From positions 7,976,977 to 8,040,976 of the forward strand of contig CM057157.1 of NCBI GenBank assembly GCA_029962745.1: a stretch of 64,000 nucleotides of DNA. The letters are read 5' to 3'. Position 1 is the stretch's first letter; the number at the start of each line of letters is the position of its first letter. The notes under the pieces were generated by a model, which searched no databases, was not told the DNA's origin, and saw only the letters and a program-made list of their open reading frames with translations. Origin of the DNA: Echinometra lucunter. Lineage: Eukaryota > Echinodermata > Echinoidea > Camarodonta > Echinometridae. Made by a program: the position numbers and the translations under genes. Of the stretch, positions 24,320 to 36,114 are shown one piece after another.

Positions 24320-27300
24320 TCACCAGAATTTGGTACTGACATTCTTTAGATGGAAGAGCACTAGCACACAATTCAATGTTAATAGATACAATGCTACAAT
24401 GCCAAAGGCTGTAATGTCGGGCTGATGTATCGTGTCGATTGATAGATTCACAAGTCCTGTCAGCACATTGGCTAGCAAGAAATACAGCAGCTGATTTCGA
24501 CCAATCGCAGACACTAGTAGAGAAAGTTGTCCTGATTTGTCTGAAGGGGAAACACAAGAGAGCAAGAGGCAAAAGGTAAGACAAAATAAGCAGAAAAAAA
24601 GAGACAAGAGTCATACATGATATGTGGCTTTCACTGACAAACTGACAATAACAGAAACATCAAAGACAAGCATAATATCAGATGTTCACTAATTTCAATT
24701 TCCAGTGTTGAAGAGTGCGCATGCTACAGTACCTGTGCCACCCCCTTAAACCAAAGGAGAGTGTGTCCCCCTCCCCCTTGTAATATGCTACAGTACCTGT
24801 GCCACCCCCTTAAACCAAAGGATACATTGTGCCCCCCCCCCTTATACACTGTGCCTACCCTGTTAGACCAGGGGCTGTTTCACAAAGAGTAAAGTTTGAC
24901 TTAGAGTCATGCTTAAGCGCCAGTGCACATCCAGTATTTAATACGTAATCTCATTGATAGACTTCCCAATAGCGCGCGTCCCCTGAGCATGATCTAACAA
25001 ACACAGTGATGTGTAATATACAGCACACAACTAGGAATATAAGTGCGACTTTAAGTCCAACTTAACTCTTTATGAAACAACCCCCCCCCCCCCCCCCCCC
25101 CCGTGACTTTTTCTTCTCCTCCTTTTTTCTTGTTGCTGGTCAGAGAATCTGCAGGATAGAGAGACCCTCAAATGTCTCATGACGCCCTTTTTTCTTATGC
25201 TTGTCAGCAAAATTTCTGCAATATGTGCCACTCCCCCCTAGAAAAGTATGAAAGGTTTGATACATTTCAATACATGTACATGTACCGTATATGGAAAGCA
25301 TTTTAATTTCAAACTACTCTTCATAAATAAAAACCTATATATATATATATATATATGTTTGATAAGTATAAACCCATTGGCTACTGAAACCGAGTGGCCC
25401 ATGTATTAAAATCTATGGGAATTTAAGAATTCAGTTGTCAACGGGTTAATATTGCAAATATTTTAGGGCTCACGATTGCACAGCATGCATGCATGTCTTA
25501 CATTTTTTCTATTTTAACACTAACCTTTTGATAGATAGTGATGCCTAAGGATGGCCAGTATGATGTCTATGAGGAGAAAACAGCACAGCACATGCAAAGA
25601 ATATGCAACCTACATAGAACAAGTAACAGAAAACAAACAATGAAATATGTCTTCACAATTTTACTTAAAATTCTTCTTTCTCTTTATATTACACAGGAAG
25701 TTGAAATTATAACAGACACAGGAGGCCCAACTTGATTTGTATTGCATAACATGTGGCATAGAACACCCCCCCAAAAAAAAATAAATAAAATAAATGAGCA
25801 TACCAGCACTTCAACATTAGCCACATTTTACAATTTATCAATTTCAAAAGAAACATCTTCTTTTCTGCTATGTGTCACATGCTTGAATACATCGTGTACA
25901 GACAATTTATATGGGTTGTTTCTAGGTAAGACATACCTTAGACAAACTCTCATGTCTTCAAGAGTATTCTCTGCATTAAAGATATGCACAATGATTAAAT
26001 ACCTTAAAAAGGTCTACGTGCAAAAATGGTATACATGTACTTACATTCCAAATGACATATGGGAGATTGGCAAGCCTTCGACTTGTCAGTCCTATTTGAG
26101 CTTCTACTCTAGAGAGGCTGATCCATAACATCCCATCAGCTATCAAGAGATAAACCAACACTCTGAGCCACTCACCAACCATCTTCCTACAGCATCAAAA
26201 ACATAAATCATAGAATGTTTTATCAGAGATACACATATGGATGGACAAGATGAAAATTGAGTGATTCTGTCATTCAAAAAAATTCCCTGGACACATCCAC
26301 AGAAATGCATGAATTATATTCACATAAGAATCACTGATCATGTGTGACCATAAACTAATTTTACACTTGATACCCGACAAGGAGTGAATGAAACTAATAA
26401 CCGAAAATGTGCTCTTTTGGAACATTATCCAACTTTAGAATGGTGCTTTGCAAAGTTGCTTAGAATGATGCTTTGTAAAAGGTTTATTACCTTGCAGAAA
26501 TTCTAAATCACAAGATGTTAAAAAATGTAGTTGTTAGATATTAGAATTGAGATTTTGAAATGTTACTAGTAGTCCCTACAGCTTTGTATATCTTTGACAG
26601 TTCAAATAGGTCATATTTTATAGACCCGTATGCCTAAACATTGAACGGTTTTCCTCGTGAACCTTCCCCTATTTTCATATTATTTGTTTTTTGGTGTGAA
26701 TTCCATTTTAATATCTGCTGCTGCGTATTCTTTTAAAGTTCATGTGACGTTATTTCTTCCTTTCCATTGAAAGTACATTATTATACATATAAAGAAATAA
26801 GTTTTGAAAAGCTTATTTTGTGCAAGTTTGTAAAAATAAAGAAGTGGTAAATTATAGGGTATTCTGAATATTGAAATAAGAAATGTAAACCTGATGCCAG
26901 TTTTTTATGGATGGAAAATCTAATAAAATTGTATAGTTGAGTTACAAATCTTAAAAAAAAAAAAAAAAAAAATTTACACTTGACAGTGTTTATTTATCTA
27001 TGATCTATTCATGCAAACTATGACGAAAAATACAAAAAAGGTATTCAGACAGTAATCCAACAAAATTACGAGCAAAATCTAAGATTGCCGAATTCAACGG
27101 CTGGACCATCATATTCTTTTTATCAGTTCTGTCTGCTATAACTGTCTTTACAACTGGACCAGAGACTGTAACACAGTTGCAATACATTATGATTAGGACT
27201 CTGCAAGGAAAAAAACAGGAAATATTATGCCATATACAAGTCCCAGTCTGTCTGCATCGTGGTCTAATTATGAGAAAAGAAATGGAGAAACTTTTGTCAA

Positions 27301-30300
27301 CTCTTAATGTACCACACAAATGATCTCCCTGTGCTATATTGTATTTTCAGAAGGTACTTATAAGTTACACCAAAGGGATTGAGATTATTTAGATGTGTCC
27401 ATTGGAAATCTAATCTGCACAAGTGTTTTATAAAGAAGAGCTGTCATGGCTTATCAAGGCTGGAAATGAGTGATTTTGCAAAGTTTTTGTGTTGCATGCA
27501 AGTACAACAAGCGATGGTTATTGTTTTGTGTGTGAATTGGTATGCATAGGAAACAAGCAACCATGTTTCTCAATTTCTCTTATCCCGAACTACTTTAAGA
27601 GATGATAGCGAATCTTTTAGCGATCGTTTACCTTGGCTTTAGCAGATACTGGCCCATCCGAACACCAGCAAAGTAGATGGCAACATACCCCACACACGAT
27701 ACCAGGCCTTCCCTGTTGGCATTGAAGAACCCTTCCCTCGAGTCATTCCCATCAGTACCATGCAGTATCAGCTCCTGTAGACCATGTTGTGTCAGTAGGT
27801 ATTGGTATCCAGTGGCTAAGGAGAGAGATATAACAGCACTCCAACTCACAGGTGTAAAGAGGAGAATCACGGTGCACAGAATCTATGAAAAAAAAAGGTG
27901 ATATTCATGTTAAGAAAATTTACATGCATAGATCATTGCTCATTGTAAAGATAATACATTTCTATGCAAAACAAATAACCACACATTTCAAATTTCAACA
28001 CAGTTCATTCACAGGTTGACAGTGGTTCTGCTTTTCTATTTGTCTAAAAGACTATCCATGACTAATTCCTGGAGAAATTCCTACCATTCCTGATCCGAAC
28101 AAAAACTTTAAGAAAATAAACAATCACCTTTGTGGCAGCAAGGGTGAAGAAGAAATTCCAGTAAAGTCCATACTCTGAGACATGTTCATGGTAATCTATT
28201 CCTTTAACTGATACCAACCTTCCAAAACCAAGGATTAGGAGTGGTAGAGAGGATGTAATGGACTTGATTACTGACTTAAAACCTGATCTAGACACAAACA
28301 AAAGAAAATAATATTAATATGTGATATGTACTTGTTGTCGTTACTTGTCATGTTGAGTTTCATGATCAGATTCTGAAAAGCCACATTAAGAGACAAAAAT
28401 TATTTCAATACCATGGTCAAATTGTTTAGAATAATTAGCTATCATAAACAAGCCGAGTGAGACTTCATAGGACAGTAAAACAAACACATACACAGGGAAT
28501 ACAAATAAAAATTGTATTTCTTTAAAAAATACAAAGCTGCGAACATGAACTAACTCAACTATTTCAAAACATAAAAGGAGCAAGAATGAAGAGTTTCCTA
28601 CATTCAGAATTAGAACCATGCTGATATGAATGAGAATTCAATGTTACGCCAGATGAAAGATATATAAATAACACACTAATACTCCTGGGTTCAGAAATAT
28701 ATCAGAGATTACAGGAAAAATACCAGCATTTGAAATATGCATTTAATGTAAATTTTCTTATTGCAGATCTTATACTCTTATACTTCACCAATTATGCTCA
28801 ACACTAACAGTTTCCTAAATGTTGAGTTGTTTAAAACTACATGACCTTCAATTCTACCTATGTGCAACGTAACAAACTAACCTCTGATACTTTCCCCTAG
28901 CTTCAGGGGAAACGATTGCGTTCATGAGTACATATGCACCAACCCCACCATCCATGATACCAGTGCCGAATGTGTCTGTCTTGGCGAATCTTCTAGGGAA
29001 CACAACAAAGTCTACAGCTAAGATGCCCACAGCAACCCCAATATTATTCAACACTCGGAAATTGGTGATGAAAGGGAGTCTCCCTTCCATAGGTGTCTGG
29101 ATCAGCTCATTGATTGAGACAGATTTACGGTGGGTGCTCTTGAATTGTATTGAAAGAAAGAGCAGGGAGAAGGAAAGGATGACCTCGGTAAGGAGAACAT
29201 GAACTGCGCCATTGCTCAGGAGAGTGACTGACAGACACAAGGGTAAGGTCAAGACTGCAAAATCCAAGAGAATCTGAAATCTGTGGGGATATGACCAGGG
29301 AGAGATGGAAAGATACTTGTTATTAATGAATATACTTCAACTAAACAAACAAACTATATTGGTGATAAGATCCTTGTGATTCAATTATAATGTTTAGTCA
29401 CAACATGAAAAGCGGACATACTATTGTCTCTGCATCTATAATGTACAAGGAATTAGAGAGCAGACACCCTCAATTGCCTGCTTTGCATACTACAATTCAA
29501 ACATATTTGTGTTCATGCAATCATTACCCACATACATTGCAAGACCCCTTTATTACCTCTTCATAACTTTCCTGTATTACTATTAGGAGAAGATATCCAG
29601 GAGTTCAGATATCATCATCACGGGTACACAGCTACAGAACTAATGCTCCACGACGCTGTGGTCACGTGCAGATGCGACTTAATGAATTATTTACTTATGG
29701 CAGCCTTAAATCTATCCAGGGATGACAGCGATGTAGTAGCAAGGGGCAGATTATTCCAATCTCGTATAGTCCTTGGCAGGAAAGAGTACAAATGCCTATC
29801 TGTTCTAGACTCAGGATGACAGCGATGTAGTAGCAAGGGGCAGATTATTCCAATCTCGTATAGTCCTTGGCAGGAAAGAGTACAAATGCCTATCTGTTCT
29901 AGACTCAATTATATCGTAGGCATCACGTGTGAAGTGCCGACTTGAACATTTCGAGTTTCTGGGATGAAGCTTGGTTAATGTTACTGGAGACTCCCCCTTA
30001 TGAATTAAGTAGAATTGGCTCAATCTGGCATCGAGTCGTCTTTCAACTAGACTTTCCCACTCCAACTGTTTAAGCATTCTGGTAACACTAGACTTGCGAC
30101 TGTAATCGTTGACCACAAAACGAGCAGCTCTTCTTTGAACTTTGTCCAACATCTGAATGTACTTGGCCTGATAAGGATCAGTGACAGCAGTTGCATATTC
30201 GAGATGTGGTCGAATAAGAGCATTGTAAGCTTTGGCTTTGGTATCAGAACTGCACAGGTGAATATTTCTTAGGAGAAGACCAAGGATTTTATTTGCTTTA

Positions 30301-31675
30301 CTAACGGTACACCGATAGTGAGATTTCCAGGAGAGATCATCAGAGACTGTTACTCCAAGATACATGTAGGTGTGTTCATGAACTCGCACCAAGGTTTCTC
30401 CAAGCATGGTGTAGACATGGAGTAATTTGGATCTCATTAGCCCTGTAGACATGATGTTACATTTCTTAGGGTTAAAAGTCATCTGCCACTTGGAAGCTCA
30501 TTGACAAAAACAGTCCAAATCTCTCTGAAGCTTGTTACAATCCTGAACGCTTGAAATAGCAGTGTATAAGATGCAGTCGTCAGCAAATAGACCTATGTTG
30601 CACTGAAGTTCTTCGACGATATTGTTGATGTAAATTAGAAACAGTAATGTACCCAATACAGTCCCCTGCGGAACTCCTGATATAACTGGATGCCATTGTG
30701 AAGTTTTACCATTGATGATGACACGCTGTTGTCGCTGGGTCAAAAACCTACAAATCCAACGGAGGACATTATTTCTAACACCATAAATTAAGTCGTTCAT
30801 GGGGCACACAGTCGAAAGCTTTTGTAAAGTCCAAAATTGCAGCATCAATTTGGTGCGAGTTATCAATTCCTTCAATCCAGTCACTGACAACTTGGATAAG
30901 CTGAGTAACACACGAATGTATTTTTCGGAATCCATGTTGCAATGGCGTCAAGATTTTATGCCTATCAAGATGCTTACTAATCTGAGAATGAAGGATGTGT
31001 TCCAAAAGTTTACTCAAGATTGCAGTCATGGAAACAGGGTGGTAATTCTCTGGACTTTCTCTAGATCCCTTCTTGAAAAGTGCTGTTACATTAGCCAGAA
31101 GCCAGTTACCTGGGAGAACCCCCGTGTCAAGGGATTGTTGAAACAATGATGTTAAAACCGGAGCCAATTCCTCCGCTGTTTCTTTCAACATCCGGGTAGT
31201 AATCTCATCAGGACCAGCAGCTTTTCTAGTGTCAAGATTCTTGAGAAGCTTGAGAACACCCTCTTGTCTAATTGTGATATTGTCCGTAGCGGGATATTTG
31301 CTTGGTGTGAATGGGATGCAGTCATCTCTTTCAATTGTTAAGACCGAATTGAATTGATCAGCAAGAGCAGTGGCCTTTTCAGAATCTGAAACTAAAAGCT
31401 TAGAGTCCTTTTTCAGAGTTGGAATGGATGAGCTATCTACTCTTTTGCTTCTGATGTACTTCCAGAAAGCTTGTTGGTCCAGTTCTAAATCATCGATGCT
31501 GTCCCTGTGTATTTGGGTAATGTTAACTCTGCTTTACCTGACCATTTACAGTACCTGGACAACTTATTCAGTCTGATTGGGCAGTAAAAGCAGATTATTC
31601 AGGAGCCTGATCAGTTAGTCACAGATGGACGTTAGCATTTTTTCCTTAAAGTATGAAGGCCTCTTTCTTTCTTCT

Positions 31676-31716
<41 letters not shown>

Positions 31717-32058
31717 TTTTTCTTCTCCTCCTTCTTCTTCTTCTTCTTCTTCTTCTTCTTCTTCTTCTTCTTCTTCTTCTTCTTCTTCTTCTTTTCTTCT
31801 TCTTCTTCTTCTCCTTCTCCTTCTAATACTTTAACAGTTGTGCAGTATACTGGTACATGCAGTTATATTAAATAGCGTTACTCACACAAGACCTTCAGTG
31901 AAGCCAAAGGAACACAGGACAAGGTGAATAGATGCCCTGAGGAGGACAGAGGCTGGGTTGATAGAGAGTATAAGAGATATTTCTCCTTTAGATGTCCCAT
32001 TCAGATCACTATAGAACATCGCCTTTGACAGAAGTGGTTTACTTGTATGTTCAGCCAT
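24320..32058 (-). CDS. PIGW: GPI-anchored wall transfer protein 1 / PIG-W acyltransferase
   Basis: Exons: 32058-31886, 29280-28882, 28287-28128, 27882-27632, 26186-26045, 25609-25525 and 24540-24320; all phases agree and give 476 aa, slightly shorter than the roughly 500 aa vertebrate protein. PIG-W acylates the inositol of GlcN-PI in the ER membrane, an early step of GPI-anchor synthesis. Recognisable blocks are the start with SDLNGT, the conserved [23 protein letters not shown] segment near residue 155, the [19 protein letters not shown] region, [13 protein letters not shown], and the C-terminal [20 protein letters not shown] block. About 11-13 hydrophobic segments are visible. The 85-nt exon 25609-25525 is easily missed; it carries a single membrane helix. 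Intron 1 (2.6 kb) holds a dead LINE in the same orientation. No disabling change was seen in the exons. Confidence 0.95.
24869..25085. mobile_element. MITE, about 215 bp
   Basis: Left GGGGCTGTTTCACAAAGAGT and right ACTCTTTATGAAACAACCCC (inverted) with inner arms 'aaagtttgactta/ttaagtccaactt'. It sits in the last intron of PIGW and is followed by a 22-nt poly(C) run. Confidence 0.75.
29690..31530 (-). mobile_element. Decayed non-LTR retrotransposon (LINE) reverse transcriptase
   Basis: A 5'-truncated ORF2 in PIGW intron 1. On the minus strand: [13 protein letters not shown] near 31200, the RT palm start [18 protein letters not shown] near 30800, [19 protein letters not shown] near 30650, the catalytic FADD box near 30590, the thumb region [15 protein letters not shown] near 30350 and the C-terminal [13 protein letters not shown] near 29770. 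Breaks: an extra base at about 30795 shifts the frame, TGA replaces an expected Trp codon at 30498, and a 94-bp duplication (29721-29908) shifts the frame again. The endonuclease part is absent. Jockey/CR1-like by motif style; it cannot move on its own. Confidence 0.9.
31661..31826 (+). repeat. (CTT)n microsatellite
   Basis: About 165 bp of nearly pure CTT/TTC with a few C/T interruptions. It lies between the truncated LINE and PIGW exon 1 and generates a spurious poly-Ser frame. Confidence 0.95.
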
Positions 32059-32425
32059 TCTGTGAAAGATGTGAAAAAAGTGGATAATTTCCCATCAATA
32101 TCACAAACTGCTTCCATCACAAACTTGCCTACAATCCTAACAATCACCAGTAACCAACAGTTAATTATGCAGAGGCCACACAGCTACACAAACTGTTGCA
32201 ACAGGACATTAAAATTACAAGGTTGTAGGGCATAAAAATCAACATATAATTAATCAGCCATCTTTGAAAGTCCCTCTTCTTTGATGACCAATTTTTAAAC
32301 TATGGTGGAGTTGGATGGACTAGGCCTAGGCCTACGGTCTGGAATAGGATTCTGGAAATATGGAATTTGTAGTACGGCAAAATTTTAAAGTATTAGACCC
32401 TGTTAGATTTAGATCTAAATCATTA

Positions 32426-32789
32426 GGCAAACCCGGAGAATAGGGGACCGGAACGCGGGCGCATGCCATTTGTACTGTGCAGAGATCGGCAGCAACAGCC
32501 GAAGTCAGGGTATGTGACAAGTCAATGATCAAGTTCAAAATGACTTTAAAATATGTTTTAATCAAGTAATTATGTTCTAATATATTACATTGTCCTCTCG
32601 GCTTTCAAATGTGTGATTATGTGGTGAAAATCATTTTGATTTTTGCCAGAAATGTTCTCAAACTCACAAATGTTTCATCCACGAATCTCGTCCCCCTCAC
32701 CGCCGACTCTGCCGCTGCCACTGGCTGCATTTGTTTGCACACAAATGAATATGTGCGCGCGTTCCGGTCCCCTATTCTCCGGGTTTGCC
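32426..32789. mobile_element. hAT-like MITE, 364 bp, with 8-bp target duplication
   Basis: Perfect 32-bp TIRs beginning GGCAAACCCGGAGAATAGGG at 32426 and its complement ending at 32789. Flanks are AATCATTA (32418-32425) and GATCATTA (32790-32797), an 8-bp duplication with one change, which is the size made by hAT, P or Merlin transposases. It lies 370 bp upstream of the PIGW start codon and may overlap its promoter. Confidence 0.85.
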
Positions 32790-33029
32790 GATCATTAATG
32801 TGAAAATGGTCTTTATTTTCTTGTCGGGGGTAACTGGGGGCTGTTTCATGAAACCGTCATAAGTCTAACTTCTTGGACATGTTGGACATCCCAATGAAAC
32901 GTGTGTTGTAGAGTTAACACACATTTCAATGGGATGTCCATGGGAAAGAGTTCCATATGTACCCCCGCTGAAAAAAAAAAAGGAAGTTCAGAGACACCGT
33001 ATTTTCCCGTTTTCTTCTCAACTCTTTGT

Positions 33030-33130
33030 TTTTTCTTGATTTACCACGCCTGCCGACGTGACTCGAACCCGGGACATCTACCTCTCAAGACCGACGCCTT
33101 ACCTGTCGAGCTAGCGAGAGATCACTGAAA
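33030..33130 (-). mobile_element. tRNA-like sequence, probably a SINE head
   Basis: The minus strand carries an A-box-like TAGCTCGACAGGTAAGGCG and B box GGTTCGAGTCA at tRNA-like spacing. The acceptor stem does not close (left 'gtgatctctcgc', right 'gtcggcaggcgtgg'), so a functional tRNA is unlikely. Confidence 0.5.
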
Positions 33131-33360
33131 GTGAAGGGTTCCATAATGATTATAAGTTGTTGTTGTTGTTTTGGTTTAACGGCGCTTGTCATTCAATATT
33201 GAATATTTACACCATTTAAGCCGGAAGTCGCGATTAGCCTCACTCCCAGAATGCATTGCTCTTATTTTTCTGACTAAATAAATCGATGATGTCTATGTGA
33301 AATGCACAGTTTACGGGTAAGCTCTTAATTCTGACGGAATAAACCCATATTTCTTAATTG

Positions 33361-33927
33361 GCAGTGTATACAGCCACACGCGTGTGTCTTTACCTTACGG
33401 CCACACGCGTGTGGTTGTATCTACAGCATCGACACGAGGATACAGCCACACTCAACTGAATTCCCACTTATACTCTGCGCCGCTACAGCTAACGCTAGTG
33501 TGTATGTATGCACTGCACAAGCGATGTGCAAATTCATGCGACAGTGTGTTGCCAAACCCCAAAACTTGGATCGTCACGAAGGTTTTATCTCTTGAAATTC
33601 ACTGAAATACAAACAATATTGTACTATATTGTCACCTGCTTGCTGACCAGGTGAGAATGAAGAGAAAATATTGTTTGTATAATAAGTGAAATCGAGAGAT
33701 AAAACCTTCGTGACGATACGAGTTTTGCAAGTCGCAACACATACCATCGCATGAATACACATCGCTTGTGCAGTGCATACATATACACACTAGCGATAGC
33801 TGTAGCGGCGCAGAGTATAAGTGGGAATTCAGTTGAGTGTGGCTGTATCCTCATGTCGATGCTGTGCATACAACCACACGCGTGTGGCCGTAAGGTAAAG
33901 ACACACGCGTGTGGCTGTATACACTGC
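33361..33927. mobile_element. Long hairpin (foldback) element, 567 bp
   Basis: Arms of about 260 bp (33361-33622, 33650-33927) pair through almost their full length with a loop of about 30 nt, for example GCAGTGTATACAGCCACACG at the left end against its complement at the right end, and GATAAAACCTTCGTGACGAT against the left arm. The internal CCACACGCGTGTGG is itself a palindrome and occurs in both arms. Confidence 0.9.
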
Positions 33928-34495
33928 CTTCTTATAGGCCTACTTATTATCTTATAGCATTTTTCCATGTTCAGTATTTGATATGATTAGACCTATCATT
34001 CCAAGTCATATCCTTGTATTTTTTTTCAATTTTAGCGGGGGGTACATATGGAACTCTTGCCTGTCCATGAACTTAGACTTCATGAACCGCAGCCCTGGTG
34101 GTTAAGAAACGCGATAACTCCAAGGTGATGGAGCTAGGCCTTGGCCGCCGCCGTAAGCAGGGGCGCGTTTCATGAAACCAAGTCATGACGGTCGCTACGC
34201 TGCCTAAATGCGGGAATGCGACGGCTCGAGCGAGCAGTCAACTTAGATTACAACACAGCTTATCACAACAAATTGAGTTCAACTCACATGGAATGCACAT
34301 TATCAGAGTTTAATGTGAAATGGAGGTCTAAATCTACAGAATCTTACATCAGTATCAGACAGCAGTGACACACACGTTCATCGAAAACGGCCGAAGTCCA
34401 AGCTGAAAGAGTCACTGAATGACGAAGAAAGCTAAGTAAAGACAAAGTCGACTGCTTCAAAATTACTGAAGTTGCGGCGAAAAACCCGATTTAAG

Positions 34496-34527
34496 CACAG
34501 AAATAGAAGACGTCTTCTATTTCTGTG
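34496..34527. mobile_element. 32-bp perfect palindromic insertion, copy 1
   Basis: CACAGAAATAGAAGAC followed immediately by its exact reverse complement. It is flanked by GATTTAAG on both sides (34488-34495 and 34528-34535), an 8-bp direct repeat with the signature of a target-site duplication. See the identical copy at 36468. Confidence 0.8.
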
Positions 34528-34989
34528 GATTTAAGTCAGTTTATGGGATCGTTCAGTCGAAAAAAAAAAAAGATTATGCGCCCAACCGTGTTTACCCTGC
34601 GGAGAAACGTCAGCAGCTCAGAACTGTTTTACTGAAAAACAAACCTCATAACGTGTTTATTCTTGTTGAACATGCTGAAAAGGCATAGTGATTAATGAGA
34701 AATTATTGTTTATAAGCAAAGGGGATGTTCGGTCTTGCATCAAATGTTCCGTCTTGCCCTAACCCCCGAATTATTTTATTTATTTCGTGCTTTGTTGCAA
34801 TTGAATTGTAATTTGATGGATGACTGTTGTGTGATTATTTAAGAAATAACCATTTTACTATTCTATTGAATTGTATTATACTGTTGTAAGACTTTGGTTA
34901 TGATGTATGTAAGCGCACATACAGACACACTGCAGAGGCGGCACTCCCGGGGGGGGGGGGGCGGGGTGGGCACAGTCCCCACCCCCCCC

Positions 34990-36110
34990 CCCCCCCACTC
35001 CACCCCACTTTTCGTAGCACCCAAAAAGTGTCCCTTTTTGTCCAAGAAAAAAGCCCCCTTTCAAACTTGTTCGTGCCCCCCTTTCATCTTAGAAGGGCCC
35101 ATTTTCTTTGTTAATAAGTGCCCTTTTGCCTTCTTATAAGTGCCCCTTTTCGTTTCAGATAAGTTACCCTTCTTAAAACTAAGAAGTGTGCCCTTTTTAT
35201 TCCTGATTAGTGCCCCTTTCCTTTTTTAAGAGCGCTCTGTTCCCATTCTGAGAAGTGCGTCTTTTACGTCTTTTACACTTCATAATATCATCCCTCTGAA
35301 ATTGTGATTATTGCCCCCTTTGACTACTACTTCTTTTCCTTTTTCATAAAGCTATTCCGCGGTCCGCCCACTTGACCGAAGGTCCGCGAGACCGAAGGCC
35401 CGCGAGGCCGACTTTTCTCGTATCGTACTTGCCTTCATCACAAAATAATGCGCTGTCGGTATATGAAATAATTAGCATGTTTAGTCCTCGTTTCCGGATG
35501 TTCCACACCTTCAATGAAAAACATTCGCTGCCCTTTAATACTTATTAAACTTCCTTCTGGCACAGGATATTATTGTTCAGAGCGGTGTGATATCATAGAT
35601 TACAATTAGCTATTCTCGGCCTCGCGGGCCTTCGGTGAAGTGGATTGTCACCAGCTATTCCTCTTCTGCAGAGTGCCCCTTTTCACCTCTGATAAATGCC
35701 CCATTTGAAATCTGATACGTGCCCTCATTTACTTCTGATAAGTGCCACTTTTCCTTTCTAATATGTCCAATTTCTCCATCTGTTAATGTAAGATAAGTGC
35801 AGTTAGCGCCCTTCTGTTTTCTGATAGTGTCCCTTTTCCATTTGGGCAAGTGCCCCTTTTAAAAATTTGATACATTCCAATTTAATTTCTGATAAGTGCC
35901 CCTTTTCCTTTCTAGTAAATGCCATCTCTCCTCGCGATCTAATGCCCCTTCCAATCTGATAAGTGTCTCTTTTCATTCCTGATGAGTGTCCGGTTATGAT
36001 AAGTGCCCATTTTCAGTCCCTCTTTCATTTAAAATAGTACAATTCTCTTTCTGATAAGTGCCCCTTCAAATCTGTTAGAGGCCCCTTTCCTCTCTTGTGC
36101 CGTTTCTTCT
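34990..36110 (+). repeat. Degenerate 'GATAAGTGCCCCTTTT' tandem array
   Basis: Some thirty imperfect units of roughly 25-30 bp with a core AAGTGCCCCTTTTC, interrupted at about 35345-35645 and with two outlying units at 37676-37715. On the minus strand the core reads GAAAAGGGGCACTTATCAG, which in one frame gives a recurring Lys-Gly-His-Leu-Ser motif, but stops break it. A poly(G)/poly(C) hairpin (34950-34997) lies at its left edge. Confidence 0.8.
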
Positions 36111-36114
36111 TCTC

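Larger units (their letters stand above)
32830..34110. repeat. Outer arms of a nested inverted repeat
   Basis: Left-side 'gggctgtttcatgaaac...cataagtctaacttcttggac' and 'agttccatatgtaccccc' (to about 32970) recur inverted at 34040-34105 ('gggggtacatatggaact', 'gtccatgaacttagacttcatgaac'). They enclose a tRNA-like sequence and the 33361-33927 foldback, so this is an older inverted-repeat element invaded by others. Confidence 0.65.

Noticed and set aside
27005..27319. 104-aa frame between PIGW exons, considered as an exon
   Set aside because: PIGW exons 27632 and 26186 join in phase without it, and its residues match no part of the PIG-W fold.
28386..28619. Hydrophobic 77-aa frame in a PIGW intron
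   Set aside because: The flanking exons (28882 and 28287) are in phase across it; the hydrophobic content reflects A/T-rich sequence.
35655..35849. 64-aa Lys/Gly/Glu-rich frame
   Set aside because: A chance open stretch of the AAGTGCCCC array; adjoining units are broken by stops and shifts.
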